A stretch of 64,000 bases of DNA from Beta vulgaris subsp. vulgaris (Eukaryota > Streptophyta > Magnoliopsida > Caryophyllales > Amaranthaceae): contig NC_079207.1 in assembly GCF_026745355.1 (NCBI RefSeq), positions 18,449,920 through 18,513,919 on the forward strand, read 5' to 3'. Every line of letters starts with the position of its first letter. Positions within the stretch are counted from its first letter, which is position 1. The notes under the pieces were generated by a model, which was not told where the DNA came from, searched no databases, and worked only from the letters and a program-made list of their open reading frames with translations. Below, one piece after another: positions 12,439 to 23,500 of this stretch. The translations under genes were made by a program, and so were the position numbers.

Positions 12439-12998
12439 TAACTAATTAGGAGTGAAAGTTCGGTGTGCGGTTTGGATTAGGGCCTAATCCTATCCGATCC
12501 GAATAAAATTTGGATTTTCATTTTTCGATCCGAATCCAAACCAATTAGGGTTTGAATCCGATCCAATCCAATCCGAATTTTCATACTCTAGATTTGATCC
12601 GATTCAAAAATTCAATTTTTTTAAAACTCTAGTTTTTCGATGAAATAAATTAAGCACAACATCAGCCTAGTAGATTTAGGAAATGAGGAATTAAGTGCAG
12701 TTAGTATTTTAAGGGAAGGGTTGAAGTGCTATGTGTATTGGGTATGGAGTAGTTTTTTCATAAAAAAAAAATCAATTAAGCACTTAAGCCCAATCCAGAT
12801 ACATAATACAAGGCATATTACTATTCGATTATATTGGATTTTTGGATCCAATTACCCTCAATCCAATCCGATCCGAAAATCCATTTTTTCAAAAAATCTC
12901 AATCTGAATCCAATCCGAACATAGTTCGAATCCGATCGAAATTACTAATTCGGATTGGATTAAATTTTATCCGAATAACTTTCACCCTTATAACTAAT
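12439..12998. mobile_element. hAT-type MITE with exact 8-bp duplication TAACTAAT
   Basis: The element runs 12447-12990. Its ends are TAGGAGTGAAAGTT and, inverted, TAAGGGTGAAAGTT. TAACTAAT stands directly outside on both sides (12439-12446, 12991-12998). The subterminal regions carry arrays of CCGATCCGAAT/GGATTCGGATT-like words. An 8-bp duplication with 12-14 bp inverted ends is diagnostic of hAT transposons. There is no transposase coding. Confidence 0.9.
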
Positions 12999-13189
12999 AT
13001 ATAAAGCAAAGTACAAAAGCTAGCTCACGAGGCGTGACATTTGGCATCCTCATTGGATGCCATTTATCGCGCTCATTAAGTTTCATGTCATTTAAAAAAA
13101 AAATTAGAGTTCCAAATTTTAATAGTTTAATTATTATTCCTCAAGTATCTAAAACCACGTAATACTTACTGCTTCTTAGTTTTAAGTTA

Positions 13190-13930
13190 AGTAGTGGAGG
13201 AAGTGGAATAATTACTTCTCAAGGAATATTTAATATAAACTAATTAATTACTTAGAGTCATGGACATCATGGGATAATGGATTAAGTATGGATAAGTTTA
13301 TGTCTTGCCTAAATTATCTATAAATAGGCGCCTAAACCTTAGAACATTTTGTGTCTGACTTTTAGAAGTCACACCAAATGTGTATCTGACTTTTATTAGT
13401 CACACCAAATGTGTGTCTGGCTTAGCTAAATATTCTTAGTTGTCTGAAGAGTCAGTGTCGTTCCTAAGAGAATTCATACTTACTTTTTTCGAGTTATTAC
13501 TCTTCCATTCTCTTACAAATTGTATTTTTGAGTTAAGGGTTTGAGTGAACTCTTGTAACTGTGAGAAGCTTTGAGTGAAGCAAGAGAAAGAGAAAGAGAA
13601 AGAGAAAGGAACTTCGAGTGAAGTTTGAGAGGAACGACAGTTGTGGGAACTGTCGTTGGGAACTTGAGTTTAGTAACTTAAGTTGTGGCTCGAGAGAAAA
13701 GTAATAGGATTGTAAACAGAGTTGTTTTGGCCTATTATAGTGGAAAGTTTGAGTTAAAATCGCTTGTGGTCGAGGTTGTTTCTTCCTATTGAGCCTAAGA
13801 AGTTTTTTCTCGCTAAAATCTCTCGTGTTCCTATTGTGTGTTCCCAAGTTAACTTTTAATTCCGCAAAAAGTATAGCTTATTCTCTCACTATAATTCACC
13901 CCCCTCTTATAGTGCTCATATTATACAACA
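13190..13930 (+). mobile_element. probable solo copia-type LTR
   Basis: Features are LTR-like: a TATA box (TCTATAAATAGG near 13315), a long GA-rich leader with a (GAGAAA)n run near 13580-13605, and a C-rich end (AATTCACCCCCC near 13890) as in the U5 ends of plant copia LTRs. No PBS or coding follows. I could not fix the exact ends or a target duplication. Confidence 0.4.
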
Positions 13931-14184
13931 TCATATGTCACCATTTATTTATTTTTCATGTTTTTCAATAAAACACTATTAAGAAGAGCAATCGAATCAC
14001 TATGATTTCTTGCTAATTAAAAATTATCAATTACATCATATTATGCATAAATCTTTTAATAACTGAAAATTATATTACTATATGTTTATATCAGAACAAC
14101 TTGCAATATTAGATAGTATAATTATATGAGTTATGAAAATCGTGTAGTCGATATTCATTATATAATATAATCCATACATCTTTA

Positions 14185-15170
14185 AACTAGAACTGTATAA
14201 TGTACGGGTCATAAGGCAATTTTAATTATTCTCAATACAAGAATATTGATTGAACACAAGTAATCATTACAACAACAAACACTTCTCCCTAAAATTGTAA
14301 CTATTCAACGTACCAGGTTTTAATTATTCTTAACACAAGATTATAGAACTTAAATCACAAGTTATTAGTTTTATAATTTAGATAGAATTATTCTAATGTA
14401 GTTCTCAAAGTCTAAAAGCACGGACGTTATAGTCAATAACATTGATGGAAACATGTAAAAAGTATTCTATAATGCCAGTATAAAAGTATGAGCAATATTT
14501 TCATATATTAAGGCCATTTTACAAAAATCATAACTATGTAACATACGGGTCATAGCCACATTTAATACTCTCAATACAAGATCATAAAATTTAAAACACA
14601 TGTTATTAGTTTCAAATTTTAGATAGAACTATCTCATGAGTTCTTAAAGTCTAAAAGCATTGACTATAGTCATTGAAATTGATAATAATATGTCAAAAGT
14701 ATTTCATATCAATTCAAAGTATTGTTTTCTTTATATAAGTAAATAATCATGAATTCAACCATTGATTTCCTATAGCTGACCATTCATACTTTAGAAAACC
14801 TGTATATGGGAATAGCAAATTAAAATTTACTTTTTCAAACTTATATGTATGTTTCATTTTTTTTTTTAAATATTCTTAACTTTTAAGTTATGATTTTAAT
14901 TTATAGATTAACGGGTTAAATACTTCCACCATGATTTTAGGAGAGATAATATAAAATCTTAAATTTATGAATTAAAACAAAAACTTCCCGTGCAAGTGGC
15001 ACAAGTCTAAAACCGATTTTAAAATGTATTCTTAATACATGATATGATTATAAAAACTTTGAATCACGAGCTAATATTCAAACTATAATTTTACGAGACC
15101 ATCCTAAAATATTAAATTTATAAAACAAAAAACTTCCTGTGCATGTTGATGTGTTTTTTGTTTTATTTAC
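14185..15170. repeat. AT-rich region with several diverged copies of a sequence block
   Basis: A block beginning ACGGGTCATA..TTTAATTATTCTCAATACAAG recurs near 14200, 14310 and 14540, with a weaker copy near 15010. Later landmarks also recur: TTATTAGTTT, TTTAGATAGAA, then AAAGTCTAAAAGCA. The copies are diverged by substitutions and indels. The block near 14985-15012 ends in a hairpin-like CCCGTGCAAGTGGCAC, as in old Helitron ends. No genes are present. Confidence 0.45.
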
Positions 15171-15387
15171 GTATTTATCAATTTATATATCACAATTATA
15201 AGATTTTCAAACTTTAAAATATTGTAACAAATATCGTGATATATAATTTTACATTTTATAATCTTTCAACTTTAAATACTTGGATTCTAATAATTATGAA
15301 TTAGATAAATTGGAATAAAAACACTACTTAATAAACAAAATGTAACCCATAGATTATGCACGAGACTAAATCATATCTATTTAAAAC

Positions 15388-16049
15388 CTCCCATGTAGAG
15401 ATGGCCAACAGTGCGGCCCAATCCAGCCCATCTAGCCCAGCCCACCTCGTGGGTCGTGTGGGCCGGGCCAAAAAACCAGGTCCAGCCCAGCTCGAACCGT
15501 GAAATTGGTGGGTTGGTCGTGGGCTAGATTTCTTGAGCCCAACCCACTAAAACCCACTACTAAAACCGCCCAGCCCGGACCATGAAACCGGTCCAACCCG
15601 ACCCATGAACCAAACCAGTCCAATCCAAGTAAATGTTGAACCAAATTATGTATATTTTAATCAAATTGCATATATTTTAATCAAATTGCATATATTATAA
15701 TTCAATCAAATTTAAAAATAATGAAATTATTCGTTAATATTCATATTTGTATATATTTTTAATTCATTTAAAAGATTTTATGTAAGAATAATGAATAATT
15801 TCAATGATTAAATAATTTTGAAAAAAAAATTCTTATGCCGGCCCGTTAGCCCGGTCCAGCCCATCAAACTCATGAACCGTGAAAACTGATAACAGACTAG
15901 TGTGGGCCAATATTTTTTAGCCCGTGGACCAGCCCGCCCAACCCATGAATTTCACGGTCTGGTCCTGGGCCGTAAAATCTTAGCCCATCCCACTACGACT
16001 CATGGTCCAGCCCGCCCAGCCCGCTCCAGTGGCTATCACTACTCCCATG
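15388..16049. mobile_element. hAT-type MITE with exact 8-bp duplication CTCCCATG
   Basis: The element spans 15396-16041. Its ends are TAGAGATGGCCAACAGTG and, inverted, TAGTGATAGCCACTG, so the inverted repeats are imperfect. CTCCCATG lies outside both ends (15388-15395, 16042-16049). Both subterminal regions are dense in GCCC/GGGC words (GCCCAGCCC, GGCCGGGCC). The AT-rich middle has no open frame of note. Confidence 0.88.
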
Positions 16050-16475
16050 CATTTTGCACGAAAAGACAATTCACAAATATCTTTGGCACTTGTGAAACAA
16101 TTATGCATTACAATTTCACTTTTATACAAAAAATCCAAATTATTGTCAAAAACCATAAGTAAAAATGATATCTGCCATTGCCATATCCTCCTCTCTTCCA
16201 ATAACGCTTGGCACATTTTAGGCATGTATTATTCGACTTATTTTATGCTTATCTAAACTTAATTAAACTTTAAATGTATTTAAATTTATTAAACCTTATT
16301 ATTCAGACCCTTATCTAATTATTAAACCTTATTTATTGTGTGAAACCAAATTGAACAAATCTAAACTTATTTTTTCAGATAATCACTAAAAATAAGCGGG
16401 AAAAAAGGGTATCTTTCCGTTATCACCACTCTACAGTCTACATTGTCTACTGATCAATGATCATCTCATCTTCTC

Positions 16476-18611
16476 CTACGTAGTCTTACAAGGAGGGAGC
16501 GGAGCACCGCAGAGGCCAAGATTTGCTGAAAATGCAGAAGCAGGAAAACTGGTGTTATGTGCAGGAATTTGTCCACTAAGTTTATTCCATGAAACATCAA
16601 ACACCCGCAAATTCCTCAAATTCAACACCTTTTTCGGTATTCTTCCACTTAACCTATTCATCGATAACAAAATCGTCGTTAATTCTTCAGCATTCCCAAT
16701 TTCTTCAGGAATTCTTCCAGAAATCTGGTTATTTACCATCTTCAACACTTTCAATTGCGTCAATTTTCCAATCGACACTGGTATTGTTCCTCCCAACGGA
16801 TTCTTCGACAATATCAATGAAGTAACCCCTCTCATCGCAGGTTTGTCACCTATATTTTTGTCGATTGGACCTTTGAATGCATTGTTAGAAACATCAATTG
16901 AGTTGAATTCCCAACCTACTTTATCAAAAATCATTCCCAATGATCCTGTGAAGTTATTTGCGTGAATATCTAGGGTTGAGAGTTGGTAAAGATCTTTGAA
17001 TTGAACAGGAATGGTGGAGTTAAATCTATTATTGGATAAATTCAGGGTTTGCAGAATACTCATTTTTCCAATCCATGAAGGCAATTTTCCTGTAATTTGA
17101 TTATTTGATAAATCAAGGTGAGCTATATATGGGGAAGATACCGATTGTGGTAATTGCCCTCTAATCCCGGTTCCGGCTAATGTTAGGTTATAGAAGTTGG
17201 AATTGTTGAACACCCAAATTGGTATTTTTGTTAACCCAAGTGGATTATAGGATAAGTCTAGCTTGTAAATAAATGATTTATCAAGTTGAGGGAGTGGGCC
17301 AATGAGTTTATTGTTGGACAATTGTAGAGAATTGAGTGAAAGATTGGCATAACTTGAAGGGATTTGACCTACAAATTGGTTGTTTGAGAACATGATATCA
17401 TATAATGCAGTTAGATGGCTGATATTTGGTAGTAGCTTTCCTGTGATCATATTGTTCTCTAACACTATTCTTTGGATTTGGGTGAGTTTGCCTATGGAAT
17501 GTGGTAAAACGCCCGTTAATTGATTGTGACTCAAATCCATGACTTGTAGAGACACAAGGCCGCCAATGGAAGAAGGGATGGGTCCGGTGGGTCTATTATG
17601 GTCAAGGTATAAATTCTGCAATTGGGAGAGTTTACCTATTGAATATGGTATGATTCTGGTGATTTTGTTGTCATCAAGGTATAAATTCTTCAGTTTGGAT
17701 AGTTTGCCTAGAGTATGTGGTATGGTTCCGGTGAATTCATTATGATCTAAGTATAGATCTTGCAACAGAGAGAGTTTAGCTATAGAATTTGGTATGGATC
17801 CACTAAGATTGTTATAGGTGAGTAGTAATGCTTGTAACTGGGAGAGAGTGCCTATGGAATCTGGTATACTTCCATAAATATGATTATATGACAAATCTAT
17901 ATGTATGAGGTGCTTTAGGTTGCCAATACAACTTGGAAATTTACCTGAGAAAGAATTTCTGCTAAGATAAAGCTTGTTAAGTGAAATCAATTTGGTAATG
18001 GAAGAAGGTATCGAGCCAGTTAATTGATTTCCTTCAAGTTCCAATATTGAAAGTGAGCTCAATGATTGAAAAAGAGAGTTGGGTATGGTGCCAGAGAGGC
18101 TGTTATTGCCTAGGAAGAGATATTTTAGCTTGTGGAGATTACCAAGTGAAGCGGGTATTGAACCATTCAGGTTGTTATAAGTTAGTGAAAGAGAGGTTAA
18201 ACGTGACAACTTCCCTAGCTGGGAAGGGATTGGACCACTTAACCCTCCCAGGCCTCTAAGGTTAAGGACGCGAAGATAGGTGAGATTGCCAAGGAAAGGA
18301 GAGAGTGTACCTAACATGAGAGTTTCGACGCCAAATTCATCCCAAAAGCCGACTTGGATAATTTCAACTACCCTTCCGGTGGCAGGATCACAATTTACGC
18401 CTTCCCAGGCTGCACAGCAGTCGGTTTCAGGCACCCATGTTGCTAATTTTTGCCACACATCCATTTGGATCCCATGCTTGAAATATAGTAATGCCTCTTT
18501 ATCTATAGCATTACAGGATTCTACCACTAGGGGACAGAATATAATGTTAATAGCAAAGATTATGAGTAAACTGATTGTAATTGTGAGAGAGTGTTTCTTA
18601 AAGGTTAACAT
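16476..18611 (-). CDS. secreted leucine-rich repeat protein (receptor-like, no kinase), 711 aa
   Basis: This is a single exon. The open frame continues upstream to a TTG at 18659, but the first ATG is at 18611 and gives a textbook signal peptide: MLTFKKHS then a hydrophobic stretch ending near residue 33. An LRR N-terminal cap follows (ETDCCAAWEGVNCD, residues about 60-75). After it come roughly two dozen plant-type 24-residue repeats with consensus LxxLxLxxNxLxGxIPxxIGxL. The protein ends in a short C-terminal cap (GLCGAPLPPCKTT) and stop. There is no transmembrane helix and no kinase domain, so the product should be secreted to the apoplast, like PGIP, DRT100 or FLOR1 relatives, or a receptor-like protein without its anchor. 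The ligand is unknown. A TATA box lies about 70 bp upstream. Confidence 0.93.
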   Translation of the reverse strand: MLTFKKHSLTITISLLIIFAINIIFCPLVVESCNAIDKEALLYFKHGIQMDVWQKLATWVPETDCCAAWEGVNCDPATGRVVEIIQVGFWDEFGVETLMLGTLSPFLGNLTYLRVLNLRGLGGLSGPIPSQLGKLSRLTSLSLTYNNLNGSIPASLGNLHKLKYLFLGNNSLSGTIPNSLFQSLSSLSILELEGNQLTGSIPSSITKLISLNKLYLSRNSFSGKFPSCIGNLKHLIHIDLSYNHIYGSIPDSIGTLSQLQALLLTYNNLSGSIPNSIAKLSLLQDLYLDHNEFTGTIPHTLGKLSKLKNLYLDDNKITRIIPYSIGKLSQLQNLYLDHNRPTGPIPSSIGGLVSLQVMDLSHNQLTGVLPHSIGKLTQIQRIVLENNMITGKLLPNISHLTALYDIMFSNNQFVGQIPSSYANLSLNSLQLSNNKLIGPLPQLDKSFIYKLDLSYNPLGLTKIPIWVFNNSNFYNLTLAGTGIRGQLPQSVSSPYIAHLDLSNNQITGKLPSWIGKMSILQTLNLSNNRFNSTIPVQFKDLYQLSTLDIHANNFTGSLGMIFDKVGWEFNSIDVSNNAFKGPIDKNIGDKPAMRGVTSLILSKNPLGGTIPVSIGKLTQLKVLKMVNNQISGRIPEEIGNAEELTTILLSMNRLSGRIPKKVLNLRNLRVFDVSWNKLSGQIPAHNTSFPASAFSANLGLCGAPLPPCKTT

Positions 18612-18680
18612 GATGGGAGTAAAGTGAGTGTTATTAGAAGATTTATTTAAGGAGAACAAGTATGCAATATATGCATCTCT

Positions 18681-18687
18681 TTATATA
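18681..18687 (-). promoter_or_regulatory. TATA box of the LRR gene
   Basis: On the minus strand CTATATAAAG lies about 70 bp upstream of the ATG at 18611. That leaves a leader of roughly 40 nt if transcription starts about 30 bp downstream. It also argues against the upstream in-frame TTG (18659) as a start, since that codon would be at the cap site. Confidence 0.6.
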
Positions 18688-18699
18688 GTTGTCCCGATG

Positions 18700-20519
18700 A
18701 AAATTACTCCTGGAACTAGGAAAGTACGAGTTAGTATACAGTTGCATATTTGACTTGGTGTTGTTCATTATTAAATTTTTTTTTTCCATGGTTGCAGGGT
18801 ACTAATTCAGTATTGAAATTGTTGAAAGATGTGACCATGTGCATGCTGTGCAGTTTCAAAGTTTGAACCAAGTATATAGACAGAACCAGATTTCATGTAT
18901 GATCTGCCTTAACTTTTGCTTAATATGAACGCTTTTATCTGGATATGATTATGTACACTTGTGATTCATTTGGATAATTAAACTACATACCACAGTATTT
19001 GACTTCCATTAGTCCATGCATTCATCGCTACGGCTCATATGTTTAAGATATAGAAGTAAAAGGCTGTGTGTTGTACAAGTACTAACTTCTTCTACCTAGC
19101 TTTTAAAGCAGACGTTACAAGGCGCATATTGCATAAGGTCAAAGCCCAAAACCATGAAATAGAGGGGAAACCCCCAAAAACCTTGAAATTTGTCAGAAAC
19201 TAGTTCTATTTTACAAATATAAGTTGGCAGTCAACTAGACAACTATACAAACTTGAATTCATGATTGCCGGCTTCAATTTAAGTTGCACTACTTGCACAG
19301 GCGGAGTATTAGGAGTGTATTACTGCTAGTTTTGCTAGGAAGTTGCATGGGGGTGATGGGCAGTTGCTCAAGATTGCGGCAATCAAGTGGCAGATTGTGG
19401 TATTCTATGAATTGACCAACATAAATTAGTATAGCTTTCATGGGAATGATCATTTTTTTAGTCTACTCTACACTTGTCATACTTAGGTCTAACCCTTATA
19501 TCACTCACAAAGTCTCATCTAAAACAATGAATGACCATGATGGATCATGAACATATTGGAGTTGCTATTGAATTTTATGTAGATACTTGTTTTTTTATTC
19601 TTAATTTATTTTCATTGGTTGCTCCCTACTTATGTTAGTGGTGTCAAAACCTGACCCAACCCATTTGACCCACTAATTTTTAGGTTTTTGGGTTCGGGTT
19701 AAATCGAATTTTAGAATGAAAAATCTTGTTCAAAATCCAAAAGACGAGTTACGCCAATTTTGTATAGGTCTAGCATGACCATTTTAAAAGGGTACCACTG
19801 CATGTGTTATAGCTATATAAGCACTCAAGGGCTCACCCAAGTCTAAGTTAATACGCTTACTAATACTACTAATCTACTAGTATGCATTTAAAGGAACACT
19901 CACCTATTACCTAAAAAAAAAAAAAAAAAAACACTCACTTAGTCACCTGTACGGCTGTACATCGACCCCCATAAGAGAGGAATTCGATCCTCGTTATTTC
20001 GATGAATCATTTCTTCGGACAGAAAAAGATTATGTATACACTTGAAATCTCACTTTTCAGATTTCATTGTGTAAGACACAATTTTTTCTGAAGAAATTCA
20101 TCATGATATATCTGATCCGTGCATAATATCATGAAGAATAGATAAAATCTTATCGTTCAACAAATATCTGCTCAACATGCATGGAATTCACCTTTTTGTT
20201 TACTTACAACCTCGAAGTGGAAAAAATACAATAAATTCTCAAATATCTGATTGTTTTTGAGTTATTCACATTCCAACAGCACATATTGGATGTTCATAAT
20301 TACATAAAAAATTTCATAAAAGTAAAGTTGGATCAGCTAGAACTTTCTCAATATCCCTGATAATAATAACTTAACAAGAACAACCATGACATCAAGTCCC
20401 CATTTTTTTTTGCGTTTTCTTTGGTCATGGTGCACGCAAACTGTGTACACTTAGCTCAAAAGAATCAAACGACCTCAATAATAAGAATTTAGAAGGAAAG
20501 CCATCAAGAACAAAATAAT
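18700..20519. other. intergenic, no gene; A-run and repeat debris
   Basis: No exon is visible. A 19-base A-run at about 19913-19931 may be the tail of an old retroposon. Near 19637-19790 lies a segment starting TAGTGGTGTCAAAACCTGACCC, with CCC/GGGTT words like one end of a hAT-type element, but I cannot find its partner end. The right part includes the 3' UTR of the Rab7-like gene. Confidence 0.4.
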
Positions 20520-23500
20520 TTAGCAGGGGCATCCTCTGTTCTGTTGTTCGACTATTTCTGAAAGAGAACCTGTCTCTGTTATGCTTTCGAAATACCTGCA
20601 TAACAAAAATGGTGAGTCATCGTGTTACGGATGCATCTGTAGCAAAATGGCAAGAAACTATTATCCACTCCCTCCATTTGAATATAATAGTGACTTGTAT
20701 TTCTCGGTTTTAAAGACCTTGCATTAAAATATTTTGGTACGTCATCTTAAGAAGTATGATAGACAATGTCAAAAAGTTCTAATAAAATAGAATAACTAAA
20801 GTACTGTAAAGCACTTTTTTGTAAAATAATAACTTTCAGCACATATTTTGTCAGATAATGACATAATAATTTTTTGTGAGAAAATACATTTAAGGCAATT
20901 TCTTTTTTGAAAAACTACCCTTTTTTTTTAGCTTTCTCGGGAGAAAAATAATAAAATCTTACACTATTTGATTTCTATGCGGATTACATAGAGTAAACCT
21001 CTCTTAGGTAGGGCCGTCTTGAAGATTTTGGAGCCCCGGTTCTAACATGAAAAGTGGGCCCTAATTTATAGAAAATAATGATGGAAAGTTAGAGTTCTAA
21101 AGATGGAAAGTTGAAAATCTAAAGATAAATCATTGACAATTTATTAAGAGTGGGAAACAAGAGTGATTTTTCAAATATGAAGTAAAATTTTCAAAATAAC
21201 ATATTTTGGGCCTTTATAATTTTGGGGGCCCTGTGCTGTTCGGCTCTTTGCACACCCTCATCTACCCCTCTGCTCTTAGGGAGACCGCCACTTGGCATCG
21301 TTTCTCATTTAGGAACGCCTTTTAATATATTAACTAGTTATTAGGTCCGGGCTATTCCCCGGGTAAGAAAAAATTTCATTTATTAATATAATACTTTATG
21401 ATAATAACACCAAATACAACTTAGCTTAGTGGTTAAGACTTTAGTATATGTACTTGAGGTCTCAGGATCAAACCCTATACTATGCAATTTATAAAGTTTT
21501 TTATTGTACGTGGATCATATGAACTAAAACTCCCTAGAGAGAGCGCCACGTGGCACAGTTTCTTGTTTGTGCACGCCTTTTACTATATTTGTATAGATAT
21601 AAATATTATCTACTTCATTATTTTTTAACTCCAAAGTTCATAACTAGAGGAATTGCATTAGTGGTTTGTTTGATAGCAATGGGGAGTGGTGTGAGGATAA
21701 TAATAGAATGGAGCAGATAATATGTGAGTATTATTCTTCTCTTTTTACTTCGAGTAAGCCGCGAATGATGTTGAACATGTTATGTCATCTGTTGCCCCGT
21801 TAGTTACCTCTGAGATGAACGTTGTGCTGCTGCGCCCTTGTTCCAAAGAAGAGATTTTTGAGACTTTGAATCAGATGTACCCCTGTAAAGCCTCGGGCCC
21901 AGACGGAATGCACGCTATCTTCTAGAAAAAATTCTGGCATTATATTGGTGATGACGTAACCCATGCTGTGATGGGAATTATCCATGGTACCCGCCCTCCA
22001 GATGATATGCTACAAATATTGCTTTGATTCATAAGGTGAAGTCTCCTACTCTGGTGTCTGAGTTCCGCCCCATTAGTCTTTGTAATGTTATTTATAAGCT
22101 TGCTTCGAAAGTATTAGCAAATAGGCATAAAGTAAATTGCCAGACATTGTTTCGGGAAATCAGAGTGATTTTGTTTTTGGACGTCTGATTACTAACAACA
22201 CCCTCATTGCTCTTGAGATTTTTTATTCTACGAAATATAAATTTTGGAGTCGTAAGGGTTTAATTGCTATGAAGCTGGACATGAGCAAGGCATATGACAG
22301 GGTGGAATGAGATTTTCTGATTTGGGGTTTGATGAGAGATGGGTGAAGGTGATTATTGGATGTATATCTTCTGTCACATATTCTTTTGTGGTGAGTGGTT
22401 CGGTGTGTGATTTGGTCAACCCTTCTAGGGGGCTTAGACAGTGAGACCCTATTTCTCTCTACATTTATATTTTGGTTGATGACGCTCTATCTGCGATGTT
22501 ATCTAAAGGTGTTGTAGATAAATAGGTGCATGGAGTTAAAGCTAGCCGTAGTGACCCTATGATCTCTCATCTTTTGTTTGCCGATGACAGTTTGCTGTTT
22601 GCTAGAGCTAATCGACAGAAATGCGTTGCTATAGTTGATATTCTCAACAAATATGAAGCTACATTTGATCAAAAAATTAATACTGAAAAGTCGAAAATTA
22701 CATTTAGCAAAGGAGTTAAAACAAGAGTTGACATATTTGTTGGCTATGAAGCATGTTGAGAAGCACTCGAAATACTTAGGTGTTCCAACTCTGATGAGAA
22801 GGTCTAAGAAGTTTATTTTTACTGAGATGAAGGATTGTATATGGAAAAGGCTCCATGGGTGGAAAGAAAAGCTTCTCTATCGTGCTAGCAAAGATCTGTT
22901 ACTGAAATTGGTTATTTAAGCTATCCCTACGTATCTGATGAGTTTTTATAAGGTTCCGATGTCTGTTATCCAATCTATCCATTCTGCTATGGCTAGGTTT
23001 TGGTGGGGGCAGCAGGGTGCTGAACGAAAAATTCATTGTAATTCGAAGTGCTTAGGGGGGATGGGTTTCCATGATTTGGGTGTGTTTAATGAAGCTCTTT
23101 TAGAGAGGCAAGCATGGAGATTGGTTCAAGCTGCAAGATCACTGACAGGTCGTGTGTTGAAGGCGAAGTACTATCCACACTCTTCTTTTGTGGAAGCTTC
23201 TTGCGCTCAGTTAGTAGTTATTCTTGGAAGAGTATTTGGGGTTCTAAATCTTTGTTGAAGGAGGGCTTGTTGTGGAGGGTGGGGGATGGCAAGAACATTA
23301 AAATCTCGAAGGATACGTGGGTGTGTAATAAGGGGAAACGGTTTCTGAATGGTCTTATTGTTGAGGGGATTGAAAGGGTTTGTGACATTATCGACCATGA
23401 TCGAGCGTGTTAGAGCACTGACTGCATTTTGGAATGCTTTTTGGAGGAAGATGCGCGGGTAATTTTCACTATTCCTCCCAGTGAGAGATTGCTTTTACAA

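Noticed and set aside
15432..15644. Gly/Trp/Pro-rich frames in the GC-rich MITEs (also near 32431-32975)
   Set aside because: They come from repeated GGCC words in subterminal arrays and occur on both strands.
16552..18627. Plus-strand open frames across the LRR gene
   Set aside because: They are antisense images of a repeat-rich coding region and show no family resemblance.
18612..18659. 48-base in-frame extension of the LRR protein to a TTG codon
   Set aside because: TTG is not a normal plant start, it lies at the expected cap site given the TATA box at 18681-18687, and ATG 18611 gives a clean signal peptide.
21419..21480. Genuine tRNA gene
   Set aside because: Only A and B boxes are present; there is no acceptor or anticodon stem and the copies lie inside Helitrons.
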